Source of the DNA: JALNXF01 sp964555845
Lineage (GTDB): Bacteria; Patescibacteriota; Gracilibacteria; BD1-5; UBA2023
Reading direction: 5' to 3'
Assembly (NCBI GenBank): GCA_964555845.1
Contig: CAZKUA010000003.1
Location: 1-64,000 of the forward strand
Length of the DNA stretch: 64,000 nt
Positions within the stretch are counted from its first letter, which is position 1. Each line of letters opens with the position of its first letter. Both the position numbers and the translations under genes were made by a program. Positions 41,974-54,017 of this stretch are shown here, in pieces. Under the pieces are notes generated by a model. The model had not been told where the DNA came from, did no database searches, and was given only the letters and a program-made list of their open reading frames with translations.

Positions 41974-42369
41974 TTATCTATTTAAATATGTAATAGATAA
42001 TTGTAATACTGTAGCAAAAGAAACCCATAATAAATACGGTATTTGAATATATGCTATCCATCGAGCATATGGATAAATTGCAATAATTGCCCAAATTAAA
42101 GTAAAGAGAACAAATAGAATATCAATTGCTGATAGTATATTATTTTTTAGACCAAATTGTAATGGCGTAAAAGAAATATTAAAAATTATATTTAGAATAA
42201 ATGGAAGTAAAGTTAAAAATGGAATTTGCTTTTTAATAAACATCCAAAATACCTTACTAAAAGATATTATGATTAAAATATATAAAAAACTCCAAACTGG
42301 TCAAAATACCCATGAAGGCGGTGACCGAGTAGGTTTAATTAATTTTAAATACCAACTTTCTGTATTCAT
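41974..42369 (-). CDS. TspO/MBR family membrane protein
   Basis: A 131-aa five-span protein. The hallmark N-terminus SWYLKLIKPTRSPPSWVFGP followed by VWSFLYILI, and the late ARWIAYIQIPYLLWVSFATV are typical TspO. The family binds porphyrins and cholesterol-like ligands; hemW, which is also tetrapyrrole-related, lies in the window but not nearby. Converges with the 41682 gene (4-bp gap). Confidence 0.92.
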
Positions 42370-42458
42370 AAAATATTTTTAATTCCTGATTTGCTTTTCT
42401 CTCAAAAACGAATAAATTAATCCCATTATATGGATTACATAAAAATAATCAAAAAATT

Positions 42459-43502
42459 ATGCAAAATCTTAGACTAATATTTATCTCATTTCTTCTTTTC
42501 CTTTCTTCATGCTCTAATGAATATATCGCTTTTCATAGTCAAAATAATGCTTATTTGGAGAGTAAAATTAGTGCTTCAAAGCAGGTTGAAGTATATGATA
42601 TTTCAAAAATTTGAGAGAGGAATGTGGAGTTGTTTTCACTTCCTGATAAGACCTGAATTGATAAAATAGTTAATTTTATAGATAATGCTAAAAAAAGAAT
42701 TTATTTGGAGGTTTATATTTTGACGGAAAAAAGGATAATTGAGACTTTGGTAAGAGCAAAAGGCAGATGAATTGATGTGAGAATAATTCTTGAGAAAAAT
42801 GTATTTTGATCTCCGAAGATCAACTTCCAGGCGATGCAAACTTTATTAAATGCTTGAATTTTGGCAATTTATGCAAGCGAAAATAATTATGTTTTCACTC
42901 ATTCAAAATTTTTTATAATTGATGATTTTTTCTTGGTTTCCACTGGGAATATGAGCCATTCTACATTTACTGTTAATAAGGAATTTTTTGTGAAATCAAG
43001 CAATATTTCTGATTTGAAAAATCTTGAGAAGATTTTTGAAGATGATTTTAATCATAAAAAATCAATAATTTGTGAGCTTAATTTGATTAGTTCTCCTAAT
43101 TGTTCTCGTGAAATGATAAGTAATTTATTAAAATCAGCAAAATCTTCAATTTATATTTATGCTCAGGAAATAAGTGATGAAGAGATTTTATCTGTTTTAA
43201 AAGAAAAGAAGGCAAAAAACTTAGATATAAAATTAATTATTTGAGATAAAAATAAAATAAAAAGAAATTCCCAGATTTCTCTGGATTTAAAAAATATGGG
43301 AATTGAAGTTATTTCTCCAAAAAAACCTTATATTCATGCAAAAACAATTCTTGTTGATGAAGAATATATTTATATTTGAAGTGTGAATTTCACCACTAAT
43401 TCTTTTGATAACAATAGGGAAGTTGGAGTTATTTTTCATAATGCGAAAACTTGATGAGAAATAAAAAAAGAGTTTTTAAAAGACTTTTCAAATTTACAAT
43501 AA
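42459..43502 (+). CDS. Phospholipase D-like lipoprotein
   Basis: A 347-aa exported lipoprotein (signal LIFISFLLFLSSCSNEY, lipobox Cys about 18) with two PLD half-domains. The first motif is HSKFFIIDDFFLVSTGNMSH (about residues 146-165); the second is HAKTILVDEEYIYIGSVNF (about 295-315). Both contain HxK and a downstream Gly-Ser/Asn; the Asp of HKD is present in each. It may cleave or transfer phospholipids or nucleic acids outside the cell, possibly those of a host. Confidence 0.88.
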
Positions 43503-43520
43503 AACATATTAGTATATAAT
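43493..43520 (+). promoter_or_regulatory. Promoter of the 43551 gene, 16-bp spacer
   Basis: TTTACA (43493-43498), 16 bp, TATAAT (43515-43520). Confidence 0.5.
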
Positions 43521-43550
43521 GGAGAAAATATAGTATTAACTTTTTAAAAA

Positions 43551-46235
43551 GTGAGAAAAATAATTTATTTTGTCCTAGTTGGATTGTTTTCTTTAAGTCT
43601 AATTTTCCTGACTTTATACACAAAAGAAGATAAAATTTTAAATGAGAAACAAGTTAAAGATTTCTTAAGTGAAGATGAGGTTCTTTATAAAATATCAAAA
43701 GACTGAGATAAATATGGCTTTAATGAGGTAAAACCAGCAGAGGTAAGTGGCTGACATTTTTTTCAAAAATTATCTCCAATTGACGGAATTTATTATTTTT
43801 CTAAAGAAAAAGATGCTCTTAAAATAAGCGAAGGCAGTGGCTCTAAGGCTACCATTACCCTTTGAGAGGGAATTTTTATTTTTTCTCTAAATGATATATT
43901 TCACAACTACGAAATAAACTCAGATTTCTTAAAAATTAAACAAGCTCAAAAATGATTATTTGTCGTAAATAATATAAAGGGTGACTATAAAGTTTATTCT
44001 TATAATGCCATTATAGACACTTTTTTATTAAATGAAAAAAACAAGGAAATTACAAGTTTTCAGTTATTTCCATCACTTCTTTTTGTGTATAATCCAGAAT
44101 ATAATGAGCAAGTAAAAAATGCAGATTTGCTCAGAATTTCCACCATTGATAAAATTTATTATTTTGATGCAAAAAATGAAAATAAAAGGCTTTTAATAAG
44201 TGGAGATATAGAAAAAGAATCAAAAGAACTTTTTAAAATTTTTAATTCAGACTTAGAAAAAAAATTTAAAATGTATAAGAATTTATCTACTTCAATTATT
44301 TGAGGGGCAAAAAGACCAAATATTAATTGAGCTAGTTTAGCCGAAAATTACCCATTTTTATTTCTAAATGATACAAAAAAAGACATTATTTTAAAAAATG
44401 ATTTATCCCAAAATGCTCTGGATTTTGTGAGTTCGACTAATTCAAAAGATGATAATTTTTATAGTAAAAATAAAGCTAATATAAAAAATTCACTAGATGA
44501 AATGAAACAAAACGAAGCCACTTATAATGATTGAATTAAGATTTTAAAAAATTATTATTACTTGTCTTATTATTCTACAATTTTCCAAAATAATGACAAT
44601 ATTTTAATTAAGGACAAAAACAATTTCCCAAAACTTTTAAATGAAATCCTGAATTTATGACAAGCTGATAATTATGTGACATTATCTGATATTTATTTGG
44701 CTTATAGTTTTTATTGACTTAGCTTTAGTTCGCTGAATTCTTACATCGATTTATATTTGTGAAATTTAATTAATTCAAAATCTATTCCAAAAGATAAATT
44801 CTGATGATTTTCGTTTTTCTTAAGAGAATATTTGATTAGTAATATTGACTCCTCGTCAAATTCGCTAAATATCTTGAAATATATGTTTGATTTATCTGAA
44901 AAATACTATGCTAATTTCAAGTGAACTCCTGACCAGAAAATTAATTTATTATCAAATACTTTCTATAATTACAGAAAAATAATTTCAAAGCTAAACATAA
45001 TTGTAGTTGAATCTTTTTTCATAAAAAAAGACAAATGATATGTGCTAAAAGACGAGTTTTGATGAGAAAACTCAGTGCAATTACCAGCCGGCATTTTGGA
45101 TAATTTAGAATTTATTTACAAGGTTTGAGTATCGAATTTAACCTCAAAAAAAGATTTTTATTATAAAGCGCTGTGAACGGCTGCTTCATCTAATATTATT
45201 GAATATTATAGTTCTTTATCAAAAAGTTATGACAGCTTAAAATTCAAAATAGATATATTTAAAGACTATAATTCCTACATTCTAAGACTTAATTTAAATA
45301 AAGAAAACAAAGATTTGAAATGACTTGATTATAGTAATTCAGACAATCAATTAAGCGTTTCTGCGATAAGGGATTATATGAGTCAATTTAATCAGGTTGA
45401 TATAGGCTCCCTAAATGTTTTAAATAACTCTTCTCTAAACAAGGATTGATATTATAATATTTCAATAATTATTTCACAATTTCAATTCAATTTTAAGCTT
45501 AATCCAAACTGAAATACGGTTTATGATTTAGTTTATAAGGATTCAAACTGAAATACCATAGATAAATTCAAAAAATTACCAGTTCCTCTTGATGAAAAAG
45601 AAGAGGCAATGGCTGATTTGTATTCGTCAGCAGAAACTCCTACAGATAAGGATAAATATGATTTTAAAAATATTTTCTACAACTTATATGTTAATCCAGA
45701 CTCAAATTCAAATATTGCTGACAGTTGAAATCCAATCGCTCAAACTCAGACTGATGATACTCCAGTTGCAATAAAATTATTTATTCAAAGAGAATTAATT
45801 GGTAAAGATTTTAAATATATTTCTAATTTCTTACCAATTAAATTTAGCAATATTAAGGTAACAATCGAGTGATGAAATTATATAATTAATTTGCTTAATG
45901 TGGATAAATCTTTTAATTCCTTAAATAATAGTTTTAGTGCCTTAATTAATTCAAACTATGACATAAAAACACATTCATTCACTAATATGACCTTAAAAAT
46001 AAAAGATGAAAATGGGGTTGGAGATAATATTTCCTATAAATTTGATGCTCTAGATATTTCTATTGTACCAAGCAATATTGAAGTTAGAAGTCTCTCAAAT
46101 AAGCTAAAAGATTTATGATTTTATTTAGATACAATTTCAAGTAATTATACTTCATGAGCTCAAATTTTAAAAATAGACTTGAATTTAAAAAAAGTTTTCA
46201 TAGACTCTCAGAGTTTTAGTGTTAATTTTAATTAA
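43551..46235 (+). CDS. Large exported protein of unknown function
   Basis: An 894-aa protein with an N-terminal membrane anchor (VRKIIYFVLVGLFSLSLIFL) and a long extracytoplasmic part rich in Asn, Ser, Lys and Tyr. GTG start at 43551; the nearest upstream ATG hits a stop after four codons. No repeat or catalytic motif was recognised. It is followed by a 31-aa membrane peptide, an O-antigen-ligase-like protein and a glycosyltransferase on the same strand with short gaps, so it may be a glycosylated surface protein or part of glycan assembly. Confidence 0.75.
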
Positions 46236-46238
46236 TTT

Positions 46239-46334
46239 ATGAAAAGAAAAATAGTTGCAATAATTGTAGTAATTTGATTAATAGCTTCAGTAATAGTATC
46301 ATTTTTGCCTATTATTACAGATAGCGGAATTTAA
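46239..46334 (+). CDS. 31-aa single-span membrane peptide
   Basis: MKRKIVAIIVVIGLIASVIV then SFLPIITDSGI: two or three basic residues followed by one membrane span. ATG lies 3 bp after the preceding stop and the gene is in line with the operon. It contains one UGA Gly. Small and unrecognised, so coding status is moderate. Confidence 0.5.
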
Positions 46335-46355
46335 TTCATACCTTAAATATAAAAT

Positions 46356-47609
46356 ATGTTTGATAGAATTTCAAGACTTTTTTTGATACTGCTTCCATTT
46401 AATGTAATATTGTCAGTTTTTTTTCAGTTCAAATTATGACTAGGTTTCGTGTCTTTGTACAAGGAAATTATAGTGATAATTCTTTTTTGAATACTTGTTT
46501 TTGAACACTACAAAATTAAAAAAATACCTAGTTTCGATTTTATAGATTACTCGATTTTTTGATATATTGTGTATTTAACTATAATTTCACTAGTTCATTT
46601 CTCTTGATTTAAAGCCCTAATTTATGGAGCTAGATATGATTTTTTATTTTTAATAGTGTTTCTTCTATTCAGACATTCTCGTTTTTTACTTTCTGAAAAA
46701 TTATCTTATTACATTAAATTATTTCTGATTTCTTGAGGTTGGGCAATATTAATTTGAATGTTGGTTAGATTTGTTTTATGAGAAAATATACTTGTTTATC
46801 TCTGATTTTCACCAAACATAAGCTCATGGAGTTTAGGTCAAAGTACACCAATTTATCACTGAATAGAATGAGCAAGTGTCCGCAGATTTCAATGAATTTT
46901 TGATGGACCAAATCAAGCGGCATTTTTCATAATTTTATATATTTGACTTCTAGTTCACTTTCTAAAACAAAAAAAGGATTATGCACTGCATCTTTTTATA
47001 TGAGTTTTTGTACTTTTAGGATTACTTTTTTTAACTTATTCTAGAAGTTCTTTACTTTGAATTTTTGGGGCTACAGCTTTTTTATTCCTTCTAAATTTCA
47101 AGAAAGTTTTCAAAAAATATAAAAGTGAACTTGTCGTTTTCTCTATTTTAATAGTCTTTGTCGGATGATTTTTCTACCTCAGATATTGAAATAATATTAC
47201 CGATATAGTGCTCAGAGCTTGATCTTCAAAATGACATTCAGAGAGAATGATAGTTTGAGTAAAAGAATTTGTGAAAAAACCTCTTTGAGCCGGATTATCT
47301 TCAAGTTGACCAGCTTATAGAATGACTCATGATACTACAAATATTGACGAGAAATTTTTCATCCCAGAAAGCTGGTTTATTCAGCAATTAGTTGAGGGAT
47401 GAGTTTTTGGTTTCTTACTTTTTGTCTTTATAATGTTTTCAATTTTCCTCAAACTATACAAATTCTCTATTCCAATTACAGCCTCATTTATCGCAGTTAT
47501 GATTATGAATTTATTCTTGCACACTTTTGAAGCGACTTATATAGCAGTCGCTTTATTTGCAATTCTTGGAATAATATTGTCTTCGGAGAAATTTAAAACT
47601 AAACAATAA
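46356..47609 (+). CDS. O-antigen ligase/polymerase-like protein
   Basis: A 417-aa membrane protein with about 11-12 spans and a large periplasmic loop in the C-terminal half (SPNISSWSLGQSTPIYHGIE, then RRFQGIFDGPNQAAFFIILY, as in the Wzy_C/WaaL family). The conserved TYSRSSLLGIFG segment is at about residue 235. It would ligate or polymerise glycans on the outer face. It acts with the WecA-like transferase and the glycosyltransferase. Confidence 0.88.
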
Positions 47610-47612
47610 TTT

Positions 47613-48740
47613 ATGAAAGTAGCAGTTATTCATGAGATGTTAATTAAGCTTGGATGAGCCGAAAATGTTGTTGATGATATTTTGTCACTATATCCAGAAG
47701 CTGATTTATTTACTCTAATTTATAATGAAGATAAAGTTAAAAAACTTTTTCCAGCCTCAAGAATTAAAAAAGTTCCATCACTTACTCAATTTATTTACAA
47801 ACTTACAAAAAATCAAAGATTTTGTTTGCCTTTTATGGCTCGTGCTATCGAAAGTCTTGATTTAAGCCAGTATGATCTTGTAATTTCTTCATCTAGCGGA
47901 TTTGCACATGGTGCCATTACTAAGCCAGAAACTCTTTTTGTAGTTTATTATCATTCTCCAGCTAGATACCTCTGGGATTGGACTTTTGAGGGAAGAAAGG
48001 ATATGAACTATTCAACATTTTTCAAAAAAATAATTTTAGTATTTCTCGGATATATTTTTCATAATTTACGCATTTGGGACTATATGGCAAGCCAAAGACA
48101 CGACACCGCTATCGCTGCATCAAAGCAAATCCAGCTTAGAATTAGTAAATATTACAAAAGACCATCAGAAGTTATTTATCCATCAGTCTATACCGACGAA
48201 TTTGAGATTTGAGAAAAATTATTAAAGGACCGTCATTATTATGTAATTACTTCAGCATTAACCGAATTTAAGCGCGTTGATATTTTGGTAAATGCTTTTA
48301 ATGTACTCGGATATAGATTAATTATTATCTGAAATTGAGCTCAGGAAACTTATCTAAAAAGCATTGCAAAAGAAAATATAGAATTTGTCTGATATAGACA
48401 TACTTTTGAAATTAATGAATATTATAAAAATGCAAGATGATTTATTTTGCCCGGTAGAGAAGATTTTTGAATTGCACCAATTGAGGCAATGGCATCAGGA
48501 ATTCCAGTTTTCTGACTAGATGAAGGTTGACTAACTGAAACTTCAATCGCCTGACTATCTTGAGAATTTTTTCATGACAGAGAATGACTCGATTTTATCG
48601 AGAAATTTGAACAATTTCATTCAAATATTGAATCTGGAAAATATGACAGAATTAAAATTAGAAATCACGCCCTAAAATTTAACAAAGACAGATTTTTACA
48701 AGAATTTCAGGATTTGGTGGACAAAAAATTGAGAGGATAA
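47613..48740 (+). CDS. GT-B glycosyltransferase (GT4-like)
   Basis: A 375-aa cytoplasmic glycosyltransferase. The N-terminus MKVAVIHEMLIKLGGAENVV has the acceptor-domain GGAE motif, and the C-terminal nucleotide-sugar part has TEFKRVDILVNAF, then FILPGREDFGIAPIEAMASG with the E-x7-E catalytic/donor motif. It starts 3 bp after the ligase stop. It probably adds sugars to the lipid-linked glycan started by the WecA-like enzyme. Confidence 0.93.
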
Positions 48741-48769
48741 ATAAAAAATGATTGCTCCTATTTCACAAA

Positions 48770-48811
48770 TTTATACAAATTTATAAAATAAACTTGCCAA
48801 ATTTGTATAAA
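48770..48811. promoter_or_regulatory. Inverted repeat upstream of the AAA ATPase gene
   Basis: TTTATACAAATTT (48770-48782) and its exact reverse complement AAATTTGTATAAA (48799-48811), 29 bp apart centre to centre. Possible operator or hairpin. Confidence 0.45.
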
Positions 48812-48851
48812 TTCATAAAATAGAGAGAAATATATTATTTAATATGACAAT

Positions 48852-49994
48852 ATGTGGATAGAAAGAAGTATTAAACAGGTAATTACAGAACATATTATTC
48901 CTGGAAAAGTCTTAGTTTTATATTGACCGAGACAAATATGAAAGACCTCACTTATAAAAAATATACTTGATGCAAATTTTAAAAATGAGAAAATACTTTC
49001 TGTGTCATGAGAAGATAAAAATATAGCTCAAGCATTTTCAAGTCAGTCAATTACAACCCTAGGAAATACTATAAAATGATATTCTCTTGTATTTATAGAT
49101 GAGGCTCAAAAAATAGAAAATATTTGATTGAATTTGAAAATCATTGTAGATCATTTTCCTGATATAAAAATTATAGCAACGGGCTCATCTTCTTTTCATT
49201 TAAGAAATGCTTTTTGAGAACCTCTTGTTGGACGTAAATTTACATATAAACTTTTTCCTATTGCTGAAATGGAGCTCAGAGAAAAATATAATATATTTGA
49301 ACTTATGTGAGATTTGGAAGAAAGGCTTATATATGGGTCTTATCCTGAGATTTTTAGAGAAAATATTACAAATGATGAAAAAAAGACATATCTTTGAGAT
49401 ATTGTTGAAAATTATCTTTATAAGGATGTACTCGAACTTGACGAACTTCGTCATAGAAAAAAAATAATAGATTTATTATCGCTTATTGCTTTTCAAATTG
49501 GAAAAGAAGTTTCGCTTTCTGAATTAGGAAGATCATTAGAATTATCTACTGCCACCGTAGATAAATATTTATATTATTTAGAAGAATCTTTTGTCATCTA
49601 TAGACTTAGATGATTTTCTCGTAATTTAAGAAAAGAAATAACAAAAACTTGTAGATATTATTTTTATGATAATTGAGTTCGTAATGCAATAATTCAAAAT
49701 TTTAATACCATTTCTATTCGTAATGATATATGAATGTTATGGGAAAATTTTCTTGTTATGGAAAGACTTAAAAAACAACAATATTCTGGTAAAATGTTCT
49801 CAAATAATTATTTTTGGAGAACTCATGATCAAAAAGAAATAGATTGGATAGAAGATTATGACTGAAAACTGCATGCTTATGAGTTTAAATGGTGAGATAA
49901 ATTAGTTAAAGTTCCAAAGAGTTTTATAGAAGCTTATCCTGATAGTAGCTTTGAAGTCATAAATAAAAATAATTTTTTAGACTTTGTTTTATAA
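48852..49994 (+). CDS. AAA ATPase (AAA_14/DUF4143 family)
   Basis: A 380-aa ATPase. Walker A LYGPRQIGKTSLI (about residues 23-35), Walker B YSLVFIDEAQ (about 77-86) and the sensor IATGSSSFHLRNAFGEPLVG. The C-terminal DUF4143 domain contains a winged-helix-like part (SELGRSLELSTATVDKYLYY) and a nuclease-like strand (KEIDWIEDYDGKLHAYEFKW with D/E-x-K). Family members are common and mostly uncharacterised; a mobile or defence-related role is possible. Confidence 0.88.
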
Positions 49995-50070
49995 AAAATT
50001 AAATTTTTAGTTGATTTTTTGGCTTAATTATATAAATTGATAGTATATTTAATTTATAACTATTTCACGT

Positions 50071-51189
50071 ATGAATTTTGAAATAGATACAAAAGCCTTA
50101 AAAGAGGGAATAGATGTGGTAAATCACGCCAGCGTCGGAGCCTCTATGACTCCCATTCTTGAAAATATTATGATAAATGCCGGATACAAAAAAGTTGTTC
50201 TTACAGCAAATAATTTGGAAATGGCAATAGAATATATGATTTCAGATTGAGTTGATGTAAAAAGTGAGGGAAGTTTTACGGTTTCTTCAAGATTTATCTC
50301 ATCTTTTATAACTCTAGTTTCTGAGGAAAAAATAAATATTTCACTTCTCCCAAATTCTAGTTTATCGCTAATTACTCCAGCGTCTGATACAAAAATTAAA
50401 TGAATAGAAGCTTCAAAATTCCCTTTAATCCCATCTTTTAAGCAAGATTATTCATTTACAATGACAGCACTAGAACTTAAAAAAGCTATAGATAAGACAA
50501 TTTTCTCGACTGCTGAGGGAAATATTAGACCAACTCTCGCTTGAATTTATCTTTCTATCACAGAAGAAGAAATAATTTTTGCATCAACAGATAGTTTTAG
50601 ACTGAGTGAATACAAGACAAAAAACAAATCAAATATTACAAAACCAATCTCAATAATTATTCCGTCAAAAACTGCACTAGAATTATCAAGAATTTTACCA
50701 GAAAATTGAGGAGTTGAGCTTTTAATTAGCGAAAATCAAATACTGTTTGTATTCTGAAATATTAAATTATTTTCAAGATTATTAAATGGACATTTCCCAG
50801 ATTATAGAACTTTTTTTCCAAAATCATACTCGACAAAATGAGTTATCCAAAGACACGATTTAATCCAAGCACTAAAGCGTATTAATCTTATTTCAAAAGA
50901 GAATAATTTTAATACAAGAATGGCTTTTAATTCTGATTTTTGAATAGAATTATCTACAGGAGATACAGAAATTTGAGCTTGAAAAATTAGTCTTCCAGCC
51001 TCAGTTGAGGGAGAAAATTCTATAATTTGACTGAATTCAACTTATCTAATCGAAGCCCTAAATGTTATAAAAGACGACTATGTATCACTCGATTTCGAGA
51101 CAAGCCTCTCACCAATTATGCTCCGCGGAATCACCGAAAAAGAAAGCGAATTCGAATACAAACACATTATAATGCCACTTAAAATTTAA
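50071..51189 (+). CDS. dnaN: DNA polymerase III beta clamp
   Basis: 372 aa, the usual length of three clamp folds. MNFEIDTKALKEGIDVVNHA, then ASDTKIKGIEASKFPLIPSF, FSTAEGNIRPTLAGIYLSIT, ASTDSFRLSEYK and the C-terminal HIIMPLKI with a normal end. Probably monocistronic. dnaN is 28 kb from dnaA, unlike the common dnaA-dnaN arrangement. Confidence 0.96.
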
Positions 51190-51212
51190 GTATATTAAAT
51201 AACATAAAGTTG

Positions 51213-51305
51213 TCATTCCGGAAAATTTTGAATAAAATTTGTCCGGAATCTTCCTTATATTTTCATGTAATATATTGTAGATTCCTGCCTCCGCAGGAAT
51301 GACAG
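51213..51305. repeat. Type C palindromic element, copy 2
   Basis: GTCATTCCGGAAAATTTTGA to CCTCCGCAGGAATGACAGAG; the ATCTTCCTTATATTTT core matches 18660-18782. It lies between dnaN and pheS. Confidence 0.75.
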
Positions 51306-51351
51306 AGGAGGTAGGAACGATAGATAACTGCATAATTCATAATTTAAATAT

Positions 51352-52377
51352 ATGCAACAAAAATTAAATAGTCTAAAACTGGAGGTTTTGGAGAAAATAA
51401 AATCACTAAAAAATGAAAACGATGTTATCAATTATCGTAATGCGATAGTTGGTAAAAGCGGGAGTTTGACTGAAATTCTTAAGTGAATTAAGGATTTGTC
51501 TGTGGAGGAAAAACAAACAATTGGAAAGCTTAGTAATGATATTAAGGTGGCTATCCTAGAGGCTTTTGAGATGAGATTAAAAGAAATTAAAAAAGTAGAA
51601 GTTGAGGCAAAACTTGCTAATGAATTTTTTGATGTAACTGCTCCGGCTTCTACTGATACCAAAACTCATCTTCATCCAATAACTGCAGTATTAAGACAAG
51701 TTGAAGATACTTTCAAGAGAATGGGTTTTGATATTTTTGAGTCAAACGAAGTAACTACAGAATTTTTTAATTTTGATTCTCTAAATATTCCAGCGACTCA
51801 TCCAGCTCGTGATATGCAAGATACTTTTTGGCTTGAATGAACTGGAAATGTGCTTGCAACTCAAACTTCTTCAATGCAAAATATTATTATGAAATCCGAG
51901 AAATTACCAATTAAAGCCCTAATTCCAGGACGCGTTTTTAGAAATGAAGATATTGATGCGACTCATGATAATACTTTTTATCAAGTTGAATGAATGGTAA
52001 TTGACAAAAATATCAGTCTTGCAAATCTTAAATATACAATAAAAACTATGCTTTCAGATTTATTTGAAAGTGAAGTAACACTAAGACTTAGACCGGGATA
52101 TTTTCCTTTTGTAGAACCAGGAGTAGAGGTTGATTTTTCTTGTCCATTCTGCAATGGTACTGATACTTGTAGAGTATGTAAATGAAGCGGTTGGATAGAA
52201 TTTATGTGAGCCGGACTTATCCACCCAAATGTATTAAGTCAAGGAGGAATTGACCCAGAAATTTACTCAGGATTTGCCTTTGGTTTCTGACTAAATAGAC
52301 TCGCAATGATAAAATACTCAATCCCAGATATCCGCTACTTCCAACACCCAAATCTAGCATTTTTAAAACAGTTTTAG
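51352..52377 (+). CDS. pheS: Phenylalanyl-tRNA synthetase alpha subunit
   Basis: 341-aa class II synthetase subunit that charges tRNA-Phe. Motif 2 (IPGRVFRNEDIDATHDNTFY) and motif 3 (FAFGFGLNRLAMIKYSIPDI), plus HPARDMQDTFW, are clear. The zinc-finger-like CPFC...CRVC segment (about residues 264-274) is seen in some PheS. pheT does not follow; the next gene is rplA, so the beta subunit is encoded elsewhere. The stop is TAG. Confidence 0.96.
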
Positions 52378-52385
52378 AAAATCTT

Positions 52386-52412
52386 TTGCTTTTTTCAAAA
52401 AATCTATAAAAT
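52386..52412 (+). promoter_or_regulatory. rplA promoter, 15-bp spacer
   Basis: TTGCTT (52386-52391), 15 bp, TAAAAT (52407-52412). A 67-nt leader to the rplA ATG could host the usual L1 autoregulatory site, but no clear L1-binding motif was identified. Confidence 0.5.
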
Positions 52413-52478
52413 AAGCACACCTTTTTGGGAGATAATTAAATTTATCGCTCGAACCAATATTTTTTAAAATAATTTTTT

Positions 52479-53162
52479 ATGCAAAAAAGAGGAAAGAAAT
52501 ATAGACAAGCAATTACCTTAATTGAAAAGGATAAAGCTTATAGTATTGATGAGGCTGTTGAGCTTCTAGAGAGAACTAATACAGTAAAATTTGACCCTAC
52601 TGTTGAAATACATTTTAATCTTGGAATAGATCCAAAATATAGTGATCAAATGATTAGATCGACTGTTACTCTACCAAATGGTTCTGGGAAATCAGTTAGA
52701 ATTTGAGCTTTTGATGATAGTGGAAATGAAAAATCACTAATTGCTGCTGGAGCATCTGTTGCTGGTTGAGAAGATTTACTTGATATAGTGGCTTCTGGTA
52801 AAATAGAATTTGATGTTGCTATTGCTACTCCTGCAATGATGAGAAAAATGTGAAAAGTTGCAAAAGTACTATGACCAAAAGGTCTTATGCCAAATCCAAA
52901 AGCAGGAACTGTTTGAGATGACTTACTTGCAATAATTAAGGAATTAATAGCTTGAAAATTTGAATTTAAAAACGATAAACAAGGAAATGTTCATTCAATT
53001 ATCTGAAAATTATCATTTTGAAGTGATAAATTAAAAGAAAATTTAGTTCATTTTATCAAAACTCTTAAGGATGTAAAGCCAACTTGAATAAAATGAAATT
53101 TCGTAAATTCAGTTTATGTGTGTAATGCAATGTGACCTGGAATAAAATTAGACGTTAAATAA
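52479..53162 (+). CDS. rplA: 50S ribosomal protein L1
   Basis: 227 aa, normal length. MQKRGKKYRQAITLIEKDKA, then TVEIHFNLGIDPKYSDQMIR, RGTVTLP-like STVTLPNGSGKSVRI, VLGPKGLMPNPKAGTVGDDL and the C-terminal NSVYVCNAMGPGIKLDVK. Several glycines are UGA, including the family-invariant GPKG. rplK is not upstream. A terminator follows. Confidence 0.97.
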
Positions 53163-53179
53163 TTTAAAAAATTAAACCC

Positions 53180-53214
53180 AAATAAATCCGAATGTAAATC
53201 CGGATTTATTTTTT
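53180..53214 (+). terminator. rplA terminator
   Basis: AATAAATCCG / CGGATTTATT hairpin and T6. Confidence 0.85.
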
Positions 53215-53217
53215 GTT

Positions 53218-53244
53218 TTGACAAAATGATTTTTCTGATATAAT
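53218..53244 (+). promoter_or_regulatory. Full-consensus promoter with 15-bp spacer
   Basis: TTGACA (53218-53223), exactly 15 bp, TATAAT (53239-53244). The cleanest promoter in the window. Confidence 0.85.
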
Positions 53245-53309
53245 GACCAAACCCCTAAAATTTTTTTCAAACAAAAACAAACAACAAAAACAAAAAGAGG
53301 TGAAACAAA

Positions 53310-53978
53310 ATGAAGAAGGCAGTAGTTCTCGTAAATCTTTTAAGCAGTTTGATTTTTGTGTTATTTGTGCCCAGTTCGGGCAATAGTAACCAGGAGGCAA
53401 AAGATGCTTATGACGAGAAACTAACAAAAACAGAAATTTTAGTCAAAACTGAGGAAAATAGCAAGCTCGCTAATCTCTATATTGAATCAGATTTTCAAAA
53501 AGTTTATTACACATATTTTCCTTCGTTACAAAACCAAGACAAAAACCAAAACCAAGAGGAAGAGGATGATATTTATGAACGCTCAAAAATAAAAACTTTT
53601 CTTAAAAAAAAGGAGGTCAAGAAATCTGAATTTTATGGGGATTTAATCTGTAACCACTTTGATGATTGGAATGAGAGAAAACTTTTTGCTTCGATTTTGA
53701 TTACTGAATCTCGCGGTAAAGCTGGAGCAGTAAGTGAAAAAGGAGCTACGGGGCCATGGCAAGTTATGCCATTTTGGAAAAAAGTTCTCAAAATCCCAGG
53801 ATCTTTACATAATCCAGAGGTTAACCTAAAGTACGCAAAAAAAGTTCTCAAAATTCATACCGAAGAAGCAAACGGTGAATTATGGGGACACAAAGGAGGA
53901 CTTTATCGTTATTCTGGAAAATCCAAGATTTACGCAAAAAAAATAAGCAAACTTATGAATGAAATTGAAAAAGTCTAA
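53310..53978 (+). CDS. Secreted lytic transglycosylase (SLT domain)
   Basis: A 222-aa exported enzyme that cleaves the MurNAc-GlcNAc bond of peptidoglycan. Signal peptide MKKAVVLVNLLSSLIFVLFV, an acidic low-complexity linker (about residues 75-95), then the SLT core: LFASILITESRGKAGAVSEK (catalytic Glu in ITES), GATGPWQVMPFWKK and YRYSGKSKIYAKKI. It differs from its neighbours: all 12 glycines use GGN and none UGA, and it has a strong Shine-Dalgarno (AGAGGTGA, 6 nt before the ATG) after a CAAA-rich leader. Both suggest recent transfer from a standard-code organism, or high expression. Confidence 0.9.
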   Translation: MKKAVVLVNLLSSLIFVLFVPSSGNSNQEAKDAYDEKLTKTEILVKTEENSKLANLYIESDFQKVYYTYFPSLQNQDKNQNQEEEDDIYERSKIKTFLKKKEVKKSEFYGDLICNHFDDWNERKLFASILITESRGKAGAVSEKGATGPWQVMPFWKKVLKIPGSLHNPEVNLKYAKKVLKIHTEEANGELWGHKGGLYRYSGKSKIYAKKISKLMNEIEKV

Positions 53979-54017
53979 CAGCTTTTGTCGGTTTTGACCT
54001 AAGTTTGTAAATATACA

